Source: an uncultured Verrucomicrobiales bacterium
GTDB taxonomy: Bacteria; Verrucomicrobiota; Verrucomicrobiia; Verrucomicrobiales; Akkermansiaceae
Assembly: GCA_937885815.1 (NCBI GenBank)
Contig: CALABM010000175.1
Coordinates: 1 to 25,934 of the forward strand
DNA: 25,934 nucleotides
Direction: 5' to 3'
The stretch's first letter is position 1. Each line of letters begins with the position of its first letter. The position numbers and the translations under genes are program-made. Below are positions 6,842 through 15,427 of the stretch, one piece after another. The notes below the pieces were generated by a model. It was not told the origin of the DNA and did no database searches. It was given only the letters and a program-made list of their open reading frames with translations.

Positions 6842-7840
6842 ATGGACGTAGCCCCCTATATCATTGCGCACGGGAACTGGATATCCATGGCGGAGTTCAT
6901 GGAGCTGGCGCTCTACGATAATACGGGGGGCTATTACAACAAGAACATCCATAATATAGGCTATCGTGGAGATTTCTCCACCTCAGCCACGATGTGTGAC
7001 TTGCTTGCGCGCCGCATCGTGCAGCAATGGCGAGAAAGCTGCAAGGCACACGGTGTCCGCCTCCCACTCATTGAGATAGGCGGTGGCAATGGTGATTTAG
7101 CCATGGCCATTTGCCGAAACATGACGCTGTGGGAGCGGATTGTTTCCCGCTATCTCATGGTTGACCGTTCGCAAGCCTTACGTAATCTGCAAGGCATGGT
7201 GGGTGGGCACTCCGTCTCTGTGATGGATTCCGTGGAGAAAGCGCTGAAAAAAACGGATGGTAAGGCTTTCATTTTCAGCAACGAACTACCGGACGCCTTC
7301 CCTGCCCGCCAATTCGTATATCAAAATGGAGAATGGCTTGAGCTCGGCCTTGCTGTAGAAAATGGCCGTGTGATTCGGCAGGCTGATAGGCGCCCGCTCC
7401 CAGCGTCTTCAGCCTTCAACACTTGGGCACAGGAAGGCCAGATTATAGAAGTGCATGAGAGTTACTTTGAATGGTACGCTAGCTGGCAAAAGCTCTGGAA
7501 ACTCGGTAGCCTGCTGACGATTGACTACGGCCAGCTAAATGAAAAGTTATACTACCGCCGCCCACAGGGTAGCCTGCGCGGCTATAAAGCCCATACCCTT
7601 CTGAGCGCAGATGAACTGCCGGCTCTCGCCGGGCACTGCGATATTACCTGCGATGTGAACTTTACTGACCTGATTACACTTGCTCAGGGCAGCAGGAATG
7701 ACGTGGTGCAGTACAAGAGCCAGCGGGAGTTCCTGTTACCGCTGGCGGATGTAAATGTGCCGGAAGAGGCGCATCTCATCGCCGTCCCCGGCGCCGGCAA
7801 CTACTTTAATGTTCTCCTCCAGCACCGCTTCGATGCTTGA
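6842..7840 (+). CDS. SAM-dependent methyltransferase of the MidA/NDUFAF7 (COG1565) family
   Basis: The ATG at 6842 (332 aa) is chosen over longer frames overlapping nadA because GGAG lies just before it, one of the few clear ribosome sites in the window. The protein matches the MidA family: MAEFMELALYDNTGGYY (16-32), GYRGDFSTSATMCDLLA (40-56), the SAM motif IEIGGGNGDLAMAI (77-90), FSNELPDAFPARQFVY and LLTIDYGQ. In mitochondria the relative NDUFAF7 methylates an arginine of a complex I subunit during assembly; the bacterial substrate is not established. Its place between nadA and menE is consistent with a link to NADH:quinone oxidoreductase but does not prove it. The gene overlaps menE by 8 nt. 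Confidence 0.85.
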   Translation: MDVAPYIIAHGNWISMAEFMELALYDNTGGYYNKNIHNIGYRGDFSTSATMCDLLARRIVQQWRESCKAHGVRLPLIEIGGGNGDLAMAICRNMTLWERIVSRYLMVDRSQALRNLQGMVGGHSVSVMDSVEKALKKTDGKAFIFSNELPDAFPARQFVYQNGEWLELGLAVENGRVIRQADRRPLPASSAFNTWAQEGQIIEVHESYFEWYASWQKLWKLGSLLTIDYGQLNEKLYYRRPQGSLRGYKAHTLLSADELPALAGHCDITCDVNFTDLITLAQGSRNDVVQYKSQREFLLPLADVNVPEEAHLIAVPGAGNYFNVLLQHRFDA

Positions 7841-8882
7841 GCAGCTACACATTAACGGAGAAACCATTAATGCCGATACTCTTTCATTCTGGAGAGTTGG
7901 AAAAACCGGCATCGCCGCAGAACTGGCAGATTTTCTGAACGAATGGTTCTCACCTGAAAGCACGGTAACTCTCCATACCAGCGGCTCCACAGGCAAGCCC
8001 AAACTCATTCAGGCTTCAAAAGAAGCCATGCGGGCCAGCGCAAAACTGAGCTGTAAAGTATTTGACCTCAAAAGTGACAGCAAGGCACTGCTTTGCCTCC
8101 CCCTGCGCTATATTGCCGGGAAAATGATGGTGGTGCGCGCTCTTGTAAGCGGTGCTGAACTCGTGTTACAGGAACCCTGCTCCACTCCCTTGGAAAAACT
8201 CAGCAAGCCGGTAGATTTTGCACCGCTTGTTCCCATGCAGGCAGCGACAACTCTTCAACAGCAAAAGGGCAAGGAGCAGTTGGAGCGTGCTAGGTGCATC
8301 CTGCTTGGCGGCGGCTTCATCAACGCTACGCTGGATGAAGAGCTGCAACATGTAAACTCTCGCATTTATGCCTCCTATGGCATGACAGAAACACTCTCCC
8401 ATATTGCACTGCGCCACGTAAACGGCCCAGAGCGTTCAGAGTGGTATACTCCTCTGCGCGGAATACATGTCAGCCTCACGCCGGAAGGCACGCTCTCTTT
8501 ATCCGCACCTCATCTCGGCATTACTCAACTCAGTACCAACGATATTGCGGAGCTCAGCCCGGACGGACGGTTCCGCATCTGTGGCCGAAAGGATGCTGTC
8601 ATCAACAGTGGTGGCATCAAAATTCAGGCCGAAGATGTGGAGCTGGCGCTTACCGCCGCCACCCATCTCACCCTAATGGCAGTTCCTGCACCAGACGCGG
8701 TTCTGGGCCAATGCATGGCGCTCCTCTGGGAGGGGCCCATTTCAGCAGAAGCTCATCTACTTGGGGCTATTTCCACCCTTCCCGCTTATCACCGGCCTCG
8801 CATTATTCGGCATGTTAGCGCACTCCCGCGCACAGCCACGGGCAAGCTGAGCAGAAGTGGCGCCGCGGCCCTCCTCTCTTAA
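7833..8882 (+). CDS. menE: o-Succinylbenzoate-CoA ligase (ANL superfamily), short form
   Basis: The ATG at 7833 overlaps the midA stop by 8 nt and gives 349 aa. Longer frames would run inside midA. ANL adenylation motifs are present in order: P-loop TSGSTGKPK (49-57), SYGMTETLSH (181-190), INSGGIKIQAEDVE (257-270) and the C-terminal lysine motif PRTATGKLSR (332-341, K338). The protein is shorter than typical acyl-CoA ligases (500 or more residues) but fits the compact MenE seen in Bacteroidota and Verrucomicrobiota. The enzyme activates o-succinylbenzoate for naphthoate ring closure in menaquinone synthesis. The other men genes are not here. Substrate assignment rests on family resemblance and the short length; another small aryl/acyl-CoA ligase remains possible. 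Confidence 0.8.
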   Translation: MLEQLHINGETINADTLSFWRVGKTGIAAELADFLNEWFSPESTVTLHTSGSTGKPKLIQASKEAMRASAKLSCKVFDLKSDSKALLCLPLRYIAGKMMVVRALVSGAELVLQEPCSTPLEKLSKPVDFAPLVPMQAATTLQQQKGKEQLERARCILLGGGFINATLDEELQHVNSRIYASYGMTETLSHIALRHVNGPERSEWYTPLRGIHVSLTPEGTLSLSAPHLGITQLSTNDIAELSPDGRFRICGRKDAVINSGGIKIQAEDVELALTAATHLTLMAVPAPDAVLGQCMALLWEGPISAEAHLLGAISTLPAYHRPRIIRHVSALPRTATGKLSRSGAAALLS

Positions 8883-8888
8883 AAAACG

Positions 8889-8918
8889 AGGCCCGAAGCT
8901 TATCAGCTTCGGGCCTCT
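8889..8918. terminator. Terminator hairpin between menE and rpiB-glyA
   Basis: A 13-bp perfect stem, GAGGCCCGAAGCT and its complement, has a 4-nt TATC loop. On the minus strand it is followed by GTTTTTTA, so it is a good intrinsic terminator for rpiB-glyA. On the plus strand the downstream bases are T-poor, so it is weaker for menE. Confidence 0.88.
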
Positions 8919-8933
8919 GCATTAAAACTAAAC

Positions 8934-10619
8934 TCAGGGCATGGGGAAGGACTTATTGAAAGCACTTACCTCTGCGCGCAGAGCATCGTAAGCCCCTTCA
9001 GTCTCATGCACCTTCTGGCCCGCAAGAATGGCAAGGCAGCGGGCGATATACTCAGCCACCTGGCGCACATCTTCCTCCTTCATACCGCGAGTGGTAACAG
9101 CGGGAGTACCGATGCGGATACCGGAAGGCTTAGCCGTGGAGCCCTTGTCATAAGGAATAGCGTTCTTATTCACAGTGATACCCACCTTATCAAGAGCAAC
9201 CTGAGCTTCAGCGCCGTTCAGGCCCTTCACGCTGAGGTCCACAAGGAAGCAGTGATTGTCTGTGCCACCAGCCACGATACGGAAACCGCGCTTGGCAAGC
9301 TCAGCAGCCATAGCCTTGGAGTTCTTCACCACCTGAGCGGCGTACTCCTTGAACTCGGGCTTAAGTGCTTCACCAAGGCAAGCAGCCTTAGCAGCGATAA
9401 CGTGCATCAGAGGCCCACCCTGCAAACCGGGGAATGTGGCGCTGTTCAGCTTCTTAGCCCACTTCTCCTTGCAGAGCACCATACCACCACGCGGGCCACG
9501 GAGGCTCTTGTGAGTGGTGGTGGACACGAAGTCAGCGTAAGGAACGGGGGACGGATGAGCACCACCGGCTACAAGACCGGCAATGTGAGCCATATCCACG
9601 AACATGATGGCGCCTACCTCATCACAGATTTCACGAATACGCTTGAAGTCAATCGTGCGGGAGTAAGCAGAAGCTCCGGCAAGAATAAGAGCGGGCTTGC
9701 ACTCACGTGCCTTGGCGGCCATGTCATCATAATCGATGCACTCAGTTTCGGGGTTCACACCGTAGTGAACAACATTGTACTGCTTACCGGAGAAGTTAGC
9801 GAAGAAACCATGAGAAAGGTGACCACCGCAGGCGAGGTCCATGGTAAGGATAGTATCACCGGGATTGATACAGGCATGATACACGCTCATATTAGCCTGA
9901 GAACCGGAGTGAGCCTGAACATTGGCGAAATCACAACCGAAGAGCACGCAGGCACGATCAATTGCGAGCTGCTCAACCTTATCCACCACCTCACAGCCAC
10001 CGTACCAGCGCTTGGAGGGATAACCTTCAGCATACTTGTTTGTCAGCACGGAACCCTGAGCCTCCATAACGGCCGGAGAAGCGAAGTTCTCGGAAGCAAT
10101 AAGCTCAATGTTGTTGCGCTGGCGGTCATGCTCCTCCTCAATGTAGGCGGCAAGTTCAGGGTCAGATGAAGCCAGAGTAGAGCCGGAAGCCTTAGCCAGA
10201 CGGCGTGTATGACGACCACCTTCAAACTCAGCATCAAGCCAGGTGTGCAGAAGATCATCCAAATCATCAGGGGTGACGAAAGCGGACGCGATGCACATGA
10301 CATTGGAGTCATTATGCTGACGAGCCAGAGCAGCCACCTGCGGGGTGCGAGTCAGCGTAGCACGGATACCCTGCCAACGGTTGGCAGCAATGCTCATTCC
10401 AAGACCGGAGAAACAAATCAGAATACCACGATCGGCACGGCCATCCACCACGCGCTTACAGACAGCGTTGGCATAATCAGAGTAATCGCAGGCTTCCTTA
10501 GTCTCAGGGCCTACGTCCTCTACAGTATAGCCCCAGTTCGTGAGGATTTCCACGGCGACTTCCTTCAGATCCACACCCTTGTGGTCTGAACCGATTGCGA
10601 TGCGAAGGTTGGTGTTCAT
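8934..10619 (-). CDS. rpiB-glyA: Fusion of ribose-5-phosphate isomerase B and serine hydroxymethyltransferase
   Basis: A single 561-aa frame joins two complete enzymes. Residues 1-~144 are RpiB: GSDHKG (10-15), CDYSDYA (44-50), the catalytic cysteine C69 in ILICFSGLGMSIAANR (66-81) and HNDSNVM (102-108). Residues ~150-561 are GlyA: IELIASENFASPAV, NKYAEGYPSKRWYGG, DMAHIAGL and the PLP lysine K371 in STTTHKSLRGPRGG. RpiB interconverts ribose-5-P and ribulose-5-P; GlyA makes glycine and methylene-tetrahydrofolate from serine. Both feed purine synthesis. The two genes are neighbours in several bacteria, which makes fusion plausible. The start at 10619 is preferred over 10661 because the promoter at 10652-10680 places transcription start downstream of 10661. 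The RpiB loop CFSGLG differs slightly from the usual CGTGIG. Confidence 0.93.
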   Translation of the reverse strand: MNTNLRIAIGSDHKGVDLKEVAVEILTNWGYTVEDVGPETKEACDYSDYANAVCKRVVDGRADRGILICFSGLGMSIAANRWQGIRATLTRTPQVAALARQHNDSNVMCIASAFVTPDDLDDLLHTWLDAEFEGGRHTRRLAKASGSTLASSDPELAAYIEEEHDRQRNNIELIASENFASPAVMEAQGSVLTNKYAEGYPSKRWYGGCEVVDKVEQLAIDRACVLFGCDFANVQAHSGSQANMSVYHACINPGDTILTMDLACGGHLSHGFFANFSGKQYNVVHYGVNPETECIDYDDMAAKARECKPALILAGASAYSRTIDFKRIREICDEVGAIMFVDMAHIAGLVAGGAHPSPVPYADFVSTTTHKSLRGPRGGMVLCKEKWAKKLNSATFPGLQGGPLMHVIAAKAACLGEALKPEFKEYAAQVVKNSKAMAAELAKRGFRIVAGGTDNHCFLVDLSVKGLNGAEAQVALDKVGITVNKNAIPYDKGSTAKPSGIRIGTPAVTTRGMKEEDVRQVAEYIARCLAILAGQKVHETEGAYDALRAEVSAFNKSFPMP

Positions 10620-10651
10620 ATGCTGTTGAATACAACGCCTGTTGCGCGGGC

Positions 10652-10680
10652 ATTCTACCACAGGCCTCTGATAATAGCAA
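10652..10680 (-). promoter_or_regulatory. Sigma-70-type promoter for rpiB-glyA
   Basis: TTGCTA (10675-10680), a 17-nt spacer and TAGAAT (10652-10657) on the minus strand predict a start near 10645 and a leader of about 25 nt before the ATG at 10619. Confidence 0.6.
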
Positions 10681-10692
10681 GCGCAAAGTAGG

Positions 10693-10733
10693 GAAAAAGA
10701 ACACCGCCGCCCCCATAACTGAGGACGACGGTG
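10693..10733 (-). terminator. Probable terminator of pckG
   Basis: On the minus strand an 8-bp stem with one mismatch (10726-10733 with 10702-10709) is followed by TTCTTTTT. A second short palindrome, GCAGCTTAAGCTGC (10746-10759), lies between this stem and the pckG stop codon. Confidence 0.5.
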
Positions 10734-10766
10734 AAATTCTCAATCGCAGCTTAAGCTGCTGACGCC

Positions 10767-12611
10767 TTAGTTGAACTTGGCGATGAGAGCCTGACGCTGA
10801 GCCTCGAGCTCGGCGGGAAGCTTGTCACCAACCATGTTGAACAGCTCGGTCTGGGACTCAAGCTCAGCCTTCCACTCGGACTCGGAAAGAGCCATGTTGG
10901 TGTTGAAGGCGGCTTCATCGTAGCCATTGAGACCCTCGGTGTCGAGCTCAGAGTAGGCGGGGGAGATACCCAGAGCGGTCTCCACACCGTCAACCTCACC
11001 ACGGCAGCGGCGAAGCACCCAGTCAAGAACGCGCATGTTGTCGCCGAAGCCGGGCCATACGAAGTTGCCCTCAGCATCCTTGCGGAACCAGTTCACGTTG
11101 AAAATCTTGGGAAGCTTGCAAGCGCAGGTCTTGGTGCCCATGTCGAGCCAGTGCTGCCAGTAGTCACCCACATTGTAGCCAATGAAGGGCTTCATAGCCA
11201 TCGGGTCGCGGCGAACCTGACCAATCTGGCCGAAAGCAGCAGCGGTCATCTCGGAGCCCATGGTAGCACCCACGTACACGCCGTGGTTCCAATCCTTGGA
11301 CTGGAATACGAGCGGCATGGTGGTAGCGCGGCGGCCACCGAAGAGGAATGCGCTGATGGACACACCCTCGGGGTTGTAGTACTCGGGGTCGAGCGTGGGG
11401 CACTGAGAAGCGGGAGCGGTGAAGCGGCTGTTCGGGTGAGCGCACTTGCGGCCGCAGTCGGGCGTCCAGTCGTTACCCTGCCAGTCGATGGCGTGAGCGG
11501 GAGCCTCGCCGTCCATACCTTCCCACCATACGTCACCGTCGTCGGTCAGACCCACGTTGGTGAAGATGATGTTCTCCTTGATGGTGTCCATGGCGATGGG
11601 GTTGGACTTGTAGGAAGTACCGGGAGCCACACCGAAGTAACCGTTCTCGGGGTTGATGGCGTGGAAGGTACCGTCCTCGTGGGGCCAAATCCAAGCGATG
11701 TCGTCACCGATGATGCTGGTCTTCCAGCCCTTGGCAGCCAGTGCGGGCGGGGGCACAACCATGGCCAGGTTGGTCTTACCGCAAGCAGAGGGGAATGCGC
11801 CGGTCACATAGGACTTACGGCCCTGGGGATCGGTGATACCAAGGATGAGCATGTGCTCAGCCATCCAGCCATTCTTCTTAGCGATGCCAGTAGCGATACG
11901 CAGAGCAAGGCACTTCTTGCCGAGCAGAGCGTTACCACCGTAACCGGAACCGTAGGAGATAATCTCGCCAGTCTCGGGGAAGTGGCAGATGTACTTCTCC
12001 TCGTTGTTACAGGGCCAAGTTACGTCCTCCTGACCGGGCTCAAGGGGAGCACCTACAGTGTGAAGGCAGGGAACGAAGTCGCCGTAGCCGTCACGCTTGG
12101 GATTGCCACCACCGTTCACCTCGTCCTCCAGACGCTTAAGAACCTTCTCGCCCATGATGGTCATGATGCGCATGTTGGTCACAACGTAAGCGGAGTCAGT
12201 GATTTCGATACCGATCTTAGCAAGGGGAGAGTCAAGCGGGCCCATGCAGAAGGGGATAACGTACATGGTACGGCCCTTCATGGAACCATCGAGGTAGGGG
12301 TTGAGGATGGCGCGCATCTCAGCCGGGGACTTCCAGTTGTTGGTAGGACCAGCGTCCTCCTGCTTCTCGGAGCAAATGAATGTGCGTTCCTCTACGCGAG
12401 CCACGTCAGAAGGAGTAGAACGAGCCAGGAAGCAGCCGGGGCGCTTCTCAGGATTCAGACGGATGTACGTGCCCTTCTCTACGAGCATGTCGCACAGCTT
12501 GGTGTTCTCTTCCTCGGAACCGTCGCACCAGTAGACGGAATCGGGTTTGCAGAGCTGGCGGATTTCCTCCACCCACTCAGCAGCCTTCTTGTGTGTAGTA
12601 CCTGTAATCAT
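10767..12611 (-). CDS. pckG: Phosphoenolpyruvate carboxykinase (GTP)
   Basis: The 614-aa protein is a GTP-type PEPCK, interconverting oxaloacetate + GTP and PEP + CO2 + GDP. Motifs: VYWCDGSEEE (26-35), TMYVIPFCMGPL, the P-loop with reactive cysteine GAFPSACGKTNLAM (271-284, C277), IGDDIAWIWPHEDG, VGATMGSE and a C-terminal GNFVWPGFGDNMRVLDW block. The enzyme works in gluconeogenesis or, in fermenters, in CO2 fixation toward fumarate. The frame extends upstream to 12695, but the extra residues are unlike PEPCK and cover the promoter. ATGs at 12620 and 12611 are both near; 12611 is preferred because the -10 box abuts 12620. It is divergent from the LptD-like gene. Confidence 0.95.
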   Translation of the reverse strand: MITGTTHKKAAEWVEEIRQLCKPDSVYWCDGSEEENTKLCDMLVEKGTYIRLNPEKRPGCFLARSTPSDVARVEERTFICSEKQEDAGPTNNWKSPAEMRAILNPYLDGSMKGRTMYVIPFCMGPLDSPLAKIGIEITDSAYVVTNMRIMTIMGEKVLKRLEDEVNGGGNPKRDGYGDFVPCLHTVGAPLEPGQEDVTWPCNNEEKYICHFPETGEIISYGSGYGGNALLGKKCLALRIATGIAKKNGWMAEHMLILGITDPQGRKSYVTGAFPSACGKTNLAMVVPPPALAAKGWKTSIIGDDIAWIWPHEDGTFHAINPENGYFGVAPGTSYKSNPIAMDTIKENIIFTNVGLTDDGDVWWEGMDGEAPAHAIDWQGNDWTPDCGRKCAHPNSRFTAPASQCPTLDPEYYNPEGVSISAFLFGGRRATTMPLVFQSKDWNHGVYVGATMGSEMTAAAFGQIGQVRRDPMAMKPFIGYNVGDYWQHWLDMGTKTCACKLPKIFNVNWFRKDAEGNFVWPGFGDNMRVLDWVLRRCRGEVDGVETALGISPAYSELDTEGLNGYDEAAFNTNMALSESEWKAELESQTELFNMVGDKLPAELEAQRQALIAKFN

Positions 12612-12620
12612 GGTGCCCAT

Positions 12621-12649
12621 AAAATAGCACACCGGAAGCGAACTTGCAA
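12621..12649 (-). promoter_or_regulatory. Promoter for pckG
   Basis: TTGCAA (12644-12649), a 17-nt spacer and TATTTT (12621-12626) are followed by 9 nt before the ATG at 12611, predicting a leader of 2-3 nt. Confidence 0.6.
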
Positions 12650-12651
12650 CA

Positions 12652-12671
12652 CGAAAAATCAAGATTTTTCG
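12652..12671. repeat. 9-bp palindrome just upstream of the pckG -35 box
   Basis: CGAAAAATC and GATTTTTCG are exact inverted arms separated by AA. The element begins 3 nt upstream of the pckG -35 box. It could be a regulator operator, or an A/T-rich UP-like element; the binding protein is unknown. Confidence 0.5.
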
Positions 12672-12788
12672 CCATAAGAGCATTTTTTTATTCATAACAC
12701 ACCGCTTCTTCCCGTTATTTCCACGATGAACAGCCCATCAATTTAGCACAAACTGCCCACAATCTAGTGGACTATTTGGGAAAGATGC

Positions 12789-12820
12789 TTGACAAAGCTA
12801 AACAAATCGTGCACTATAAT
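12789..12820 (+). promoter_or_regulatory. Promoter for the LptD-like gene, predicted leaderless
   Basis: A perfect TATAAT (12815-12820) ends 7 nt before the ATG at 12828. The nearest consensus -35 is TTGACA (12789-12794), but the spacer is 20 nt, longer than usual, so recognition may rely mainly on the -10 box. Confidence 0.5.
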
Positions 12821-12827
12821 AGCTGTA

Positions 12828-15266
12828 ATGGGCAGCAGACTTACACATTCCGGAATCAGGCGAGCCGCAACTTTGGCCGCCGTCATAGCCACGGGTACGG
12901 TGGGCAGTACATCTGCACAGGATGTAGTGCCTCTACCTTCAGAGGTATTTGGAGAACAGCCGCCGGGCAGTAATCCCATTATTGATGTGACAGACCGCAT
13001 GACCGCGGTCACGCCCCTTTCCCTTGACCCGGAAATTCCAGACACAATTACAGTCAATAACGAAGGAGGTGAAATTTTATACGACAGCGAAAACCGCACC
13101 CTTACCTACAAAGGAAGCGGACGCCCTATTCACCTCGTTACCGATGAAGGGTTGGATGTAGCAGCATCAGAGATTGTGATGGACCTTGGTCGCCACAATG
13201 TTCGCCTACAGGGGCCGCTTACCATTTATCAGGGAGAAAGCCTTACCTTGGCAGAAAACGGCACGTATAACTGGGAAAAACAGAGCCTTGACGCGCGCAA
13301 TGTCAAATCAAAGGTAACAGGCATCCTCGTTCGCGGTTCTCGCATTGAGTACGCAAAAGACGCAGAAGGCCGCAACTTCATGCGAGTGCATGACGCCTTT
13401 GCCTCCACAGATGATGCCCAGACGCCTGATACTTGGATTGGCACAGGCGTGCTTACTATTTATCCCGGTGATTATGGCCACATCACCCGCCTCAGCGTAT
13501 CCGCAGGTGACTACGATATACCGATTCCGGTACTGGGCTGGTTCTCCTTCTCCCACTCTCTTAACCCCAAGGAAGGTTATATGCCGAACGTCGGCAGCAA
13601 ATCCGCATGGGGCTCGTACCTCCTTAACAGCTATGGGTTCTTGCTTGGCAATCGCAGAGTGGAAGGCAACATGCCAGTGTCTGACTATGTGCTGACGCTA
13701 CATGCAGACGTCCGAACGCGCCGCGGCATGGCAGTGGGTTTAGACCTTGAGGATGTACTCATGCAGAAGCGAACCGCCACCAGCGGACTTCAGACCTACT
13801 TCATTCTGGATGACTCTCCCGATATTAATCCCACTAACACATACCGCCAGCCCACGAGTCACGAGCGTTATCGCATCGCGCTCAGTGGCATATGGAACTT
13901 ACCAATAGAGGAACAGAACCCCTCAGCTAACTGGACACTGGGAGCAAACTTGAATATCCTCAGTGATCGCTATGTTCTGAGAGACTTCTTTGAAGATCTT
14001 AGCCGTATCGATGACAAACCAGATAACACCGTACAAGTGGTAAGGAGAGGCTCGCTGAGCCAGACCATGCTCATGACCCGCTTTGCTCCTAATGATTACT
14101 ACCAGACAGACGAACGAGCGGAGTTATCATACTACAGAGCCCGAACAGCTTTCCGCAATACAAGTATCGCATATGAGACTCGTAACAGTTTTGGTGTGAT
14201 ACGGCAGGAGTTATCTGCTGAGGAAAGAGCGGAATACCAGTACAAACTCAGCAACTTAACTGATTCATCCGCACGTGCATATTATCAGCGCATGTTGAAC
14301 TCAGGTAGTTACCTCCGTGCCAACACCACGCATGAGTTTTCCACCAATTTCACAATACTCCGCTTCCTGAATATCACCCCCAAAGCGGGTGTGGGCTATT
14401 CCGGTTATTACGGAGTGGAAGGCGTGGGTGATGATCACCGCTTCCTTGGTTTTGCCGGTGTGGACGTTAACATCAAATTCCATCGCCATTACGAGAACTT
14501 CCGCATTCCCAGCTTAGGCATGCGTGGACTCACTCACGTGATTAAGCCTTTCACCACACTGTCACACTGCAGCATCTCATCCTCCAACCCGATGGTGCCA
14601 CAAGTAGATATGTGGGCAAGTAATTTCGGCACCACTACCAGTAACCCCATGGAACTGGATTTGATGGGTTTCACCGGCATTGACAGCTGGGGCACTTGGA
14701 GCATTTGGCGTATGGGCGTCAGCAATATATTAACCACTACTGTTGATGGCGAGCAGCGCACCTTACTGAACTGGAATTGCTTCATTGACTACAACGAGGA
14801 AAACCCGAACTCCGCTAATCAGTTCTCAAACCTTCACTCGCTTGTGGTATTCAGACCCTCTTCCCAGTTTTACGTTAGCGCCAACACCATGACGCCCACC
14901 ATCAAAAATGGTGATGGCTACAGAGAATACCACATTTCCATGGGCTGGCAGCCCTTGGCGGCACTTGAAACAAGCCTCGGCTATAGTGTGCTCAAAAACC
15001 ACCCGATTCAGAGTGACGCAGAGCAGGTATCCATGCGAGCCAACCTCCGCATCAACGAACGGTATTCAATCGCTTGCCGCTGGAACTGGGACATCGAAAG
15101 AGGTCGCATGATAAACCAGCAGTACTCACTGTTCCGCAAATCCGGTGCTTGGTACATGGGAGCCACCCTCTTCTTCAGAAACAATGGAGGGAGAAACGAA
15201 GCTGGCTTTGGCCTTACCTTCACCTTGGGTGAAACCGGCACATCTCTTCCCTTAAGTATCTTGTAA
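12828..15266 (+). CDS. LptD/OstA-like outer-membrane protein
   Basis: The ATG at 12828 (812 aa) opens a signal peptide, MGSRLTHSGIRRAATLAAVI..., with likely cleavage near TSA-QD (residues ~31-33). Residues ~75-180 look like an OstA/LptA beta-jellyroll: short beta repeats such as ITVNNEGGEILYDSENRTL, SEIVMDLGRHNVRLQGPLTI and GTYNWEKQSLDARNVKSKV. The rest is rich in alternating beta strands and ends with FGLTFTLGETGTSLPLSIL, as expected for a barrel. LptD inserts lipopolysaccharide into the outer leaflet, so this points to a diderm cell. The length fits LptD, but the usual conserved cysteine pairs are not evident; only three cysteines occur, all in the barrel half. The call is by architecture rather than by a diagnostic motif; a related outer-membrane protein with an OstA domain is the alternative. 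Confidence 0.65.
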   Translation: MGSRLTHSGIRRAATLAAVIATGTVGSTSAQDVVPLPSEVFGEQPPGSNPIIDVTDRMTAVTPLSLDPEIPDTITVNNEGGEILYDSENRTLTYKGSGRPIHLVTDEGLDVAASEIVMDLGRHNVRLQGPLTIYQGESLTLAENGTYNWEKQSLDARNVKSKVTGILVRGSRIEYAKDAEGRNFMRVHDAFASTDDAQTPDTWIGTGVLTIYPGDYGHITRLSVSAGDYDIPIPVLGWFSFSHSLNPKEGYMPNVGSKSAWGSYLLNSYGFLLGNRRVEGNMPVSDYVLTLHADVRTRRGMAVGLDLEDVLMQKRTATSGLQTYFILDDSPDINPTNTYRQPTSHERYRIALSGIWNLPIEEQNPSANWTLGANLNILSDRYVLRDFFEDLSRIDDKPDNTVQVVRRGSLSQTMLMTRFAPNDYYQTDERAELSYYRARTAFRNTSIAYETRNSFGVIRQELSAEERAEYQYKLSNLTDSSARAYYQRMLNSGSYLRANTTHEFSTNFTILRFLNITPKAGVGYSGYYGVEGVGDDHRFLGFAGVDVNIKFHRHYENFRIPSLGMRGLTHVIKPFTTLSHCSISSSNPMVPQVDMWASNFGTTTSNPMELDLMGFTGIDSWGTWSIWRMGVSNILTTTVDGEQRTLLNWNCFIDYNEENPNSANQFSNLHSLVVFRPSSQFYVSANTMTPTIKNGDGYREYHISMGWQPLAALETSLGYSVLKNHPIQSDAEQVSMRANLRINERYSIACRWNWDIERGRMINQQYSLFRKSGAWYMGATLFFRNNGGRNEAGFGLTFTLGETGTSLPLSIL

Positions 15267-15291
15267 TACAATGATATTATTCTCATACAGC

Positions 15292-15328
15292 CACCCCCGT
15301 CCATTACCTAAGGTCGGGGGTGTTTTTT
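15292..15328 (+). terminator. Intrinsic terminator of the LptD-like gene
   Basis: CACCCCCG (15292-15299) pairs with CGGGGGTG (15315-15322), followed by T6. The loop can add two more pairs. Confidence 0.88.
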
Positions 15329-15427
15329 CTCTGATTTTTTCAGTAGTAGAATAAAAATATAACGTAATACGCATTTTATGCTTGCTATTTTTACAGAAAT
15401 AAGGCAGCATGTGCTCAAACATAGACC

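Noticed and set aside
9006..10169. 387-aa open frame opposite rpiB-glyA
   Set aside because: Shadow of the GlyA coding sequence; no promoter or ribosome site of its own.
11151..12677. 508-aa open frame opposite pckG
   Set aside because: Same codon-bias shadow as above; pckG is certain from its motifs, and the antisense protein is V/G/H-rich without recognisable domains.
12612..12695. N-terminal extension of PEP carboxykinase to the ATG at 12695
   Set aside because: The extra residues are hydrophobic and unlike PEPCK, and the segment contains the -35/-10 boxes and a palindrome.
12789..12827. TTG start for the LptD-like protein
   Set aside because: The TTG is part of the TTGACA box, and the residues precede a good signal peptide beginning at the ATG at 12828.
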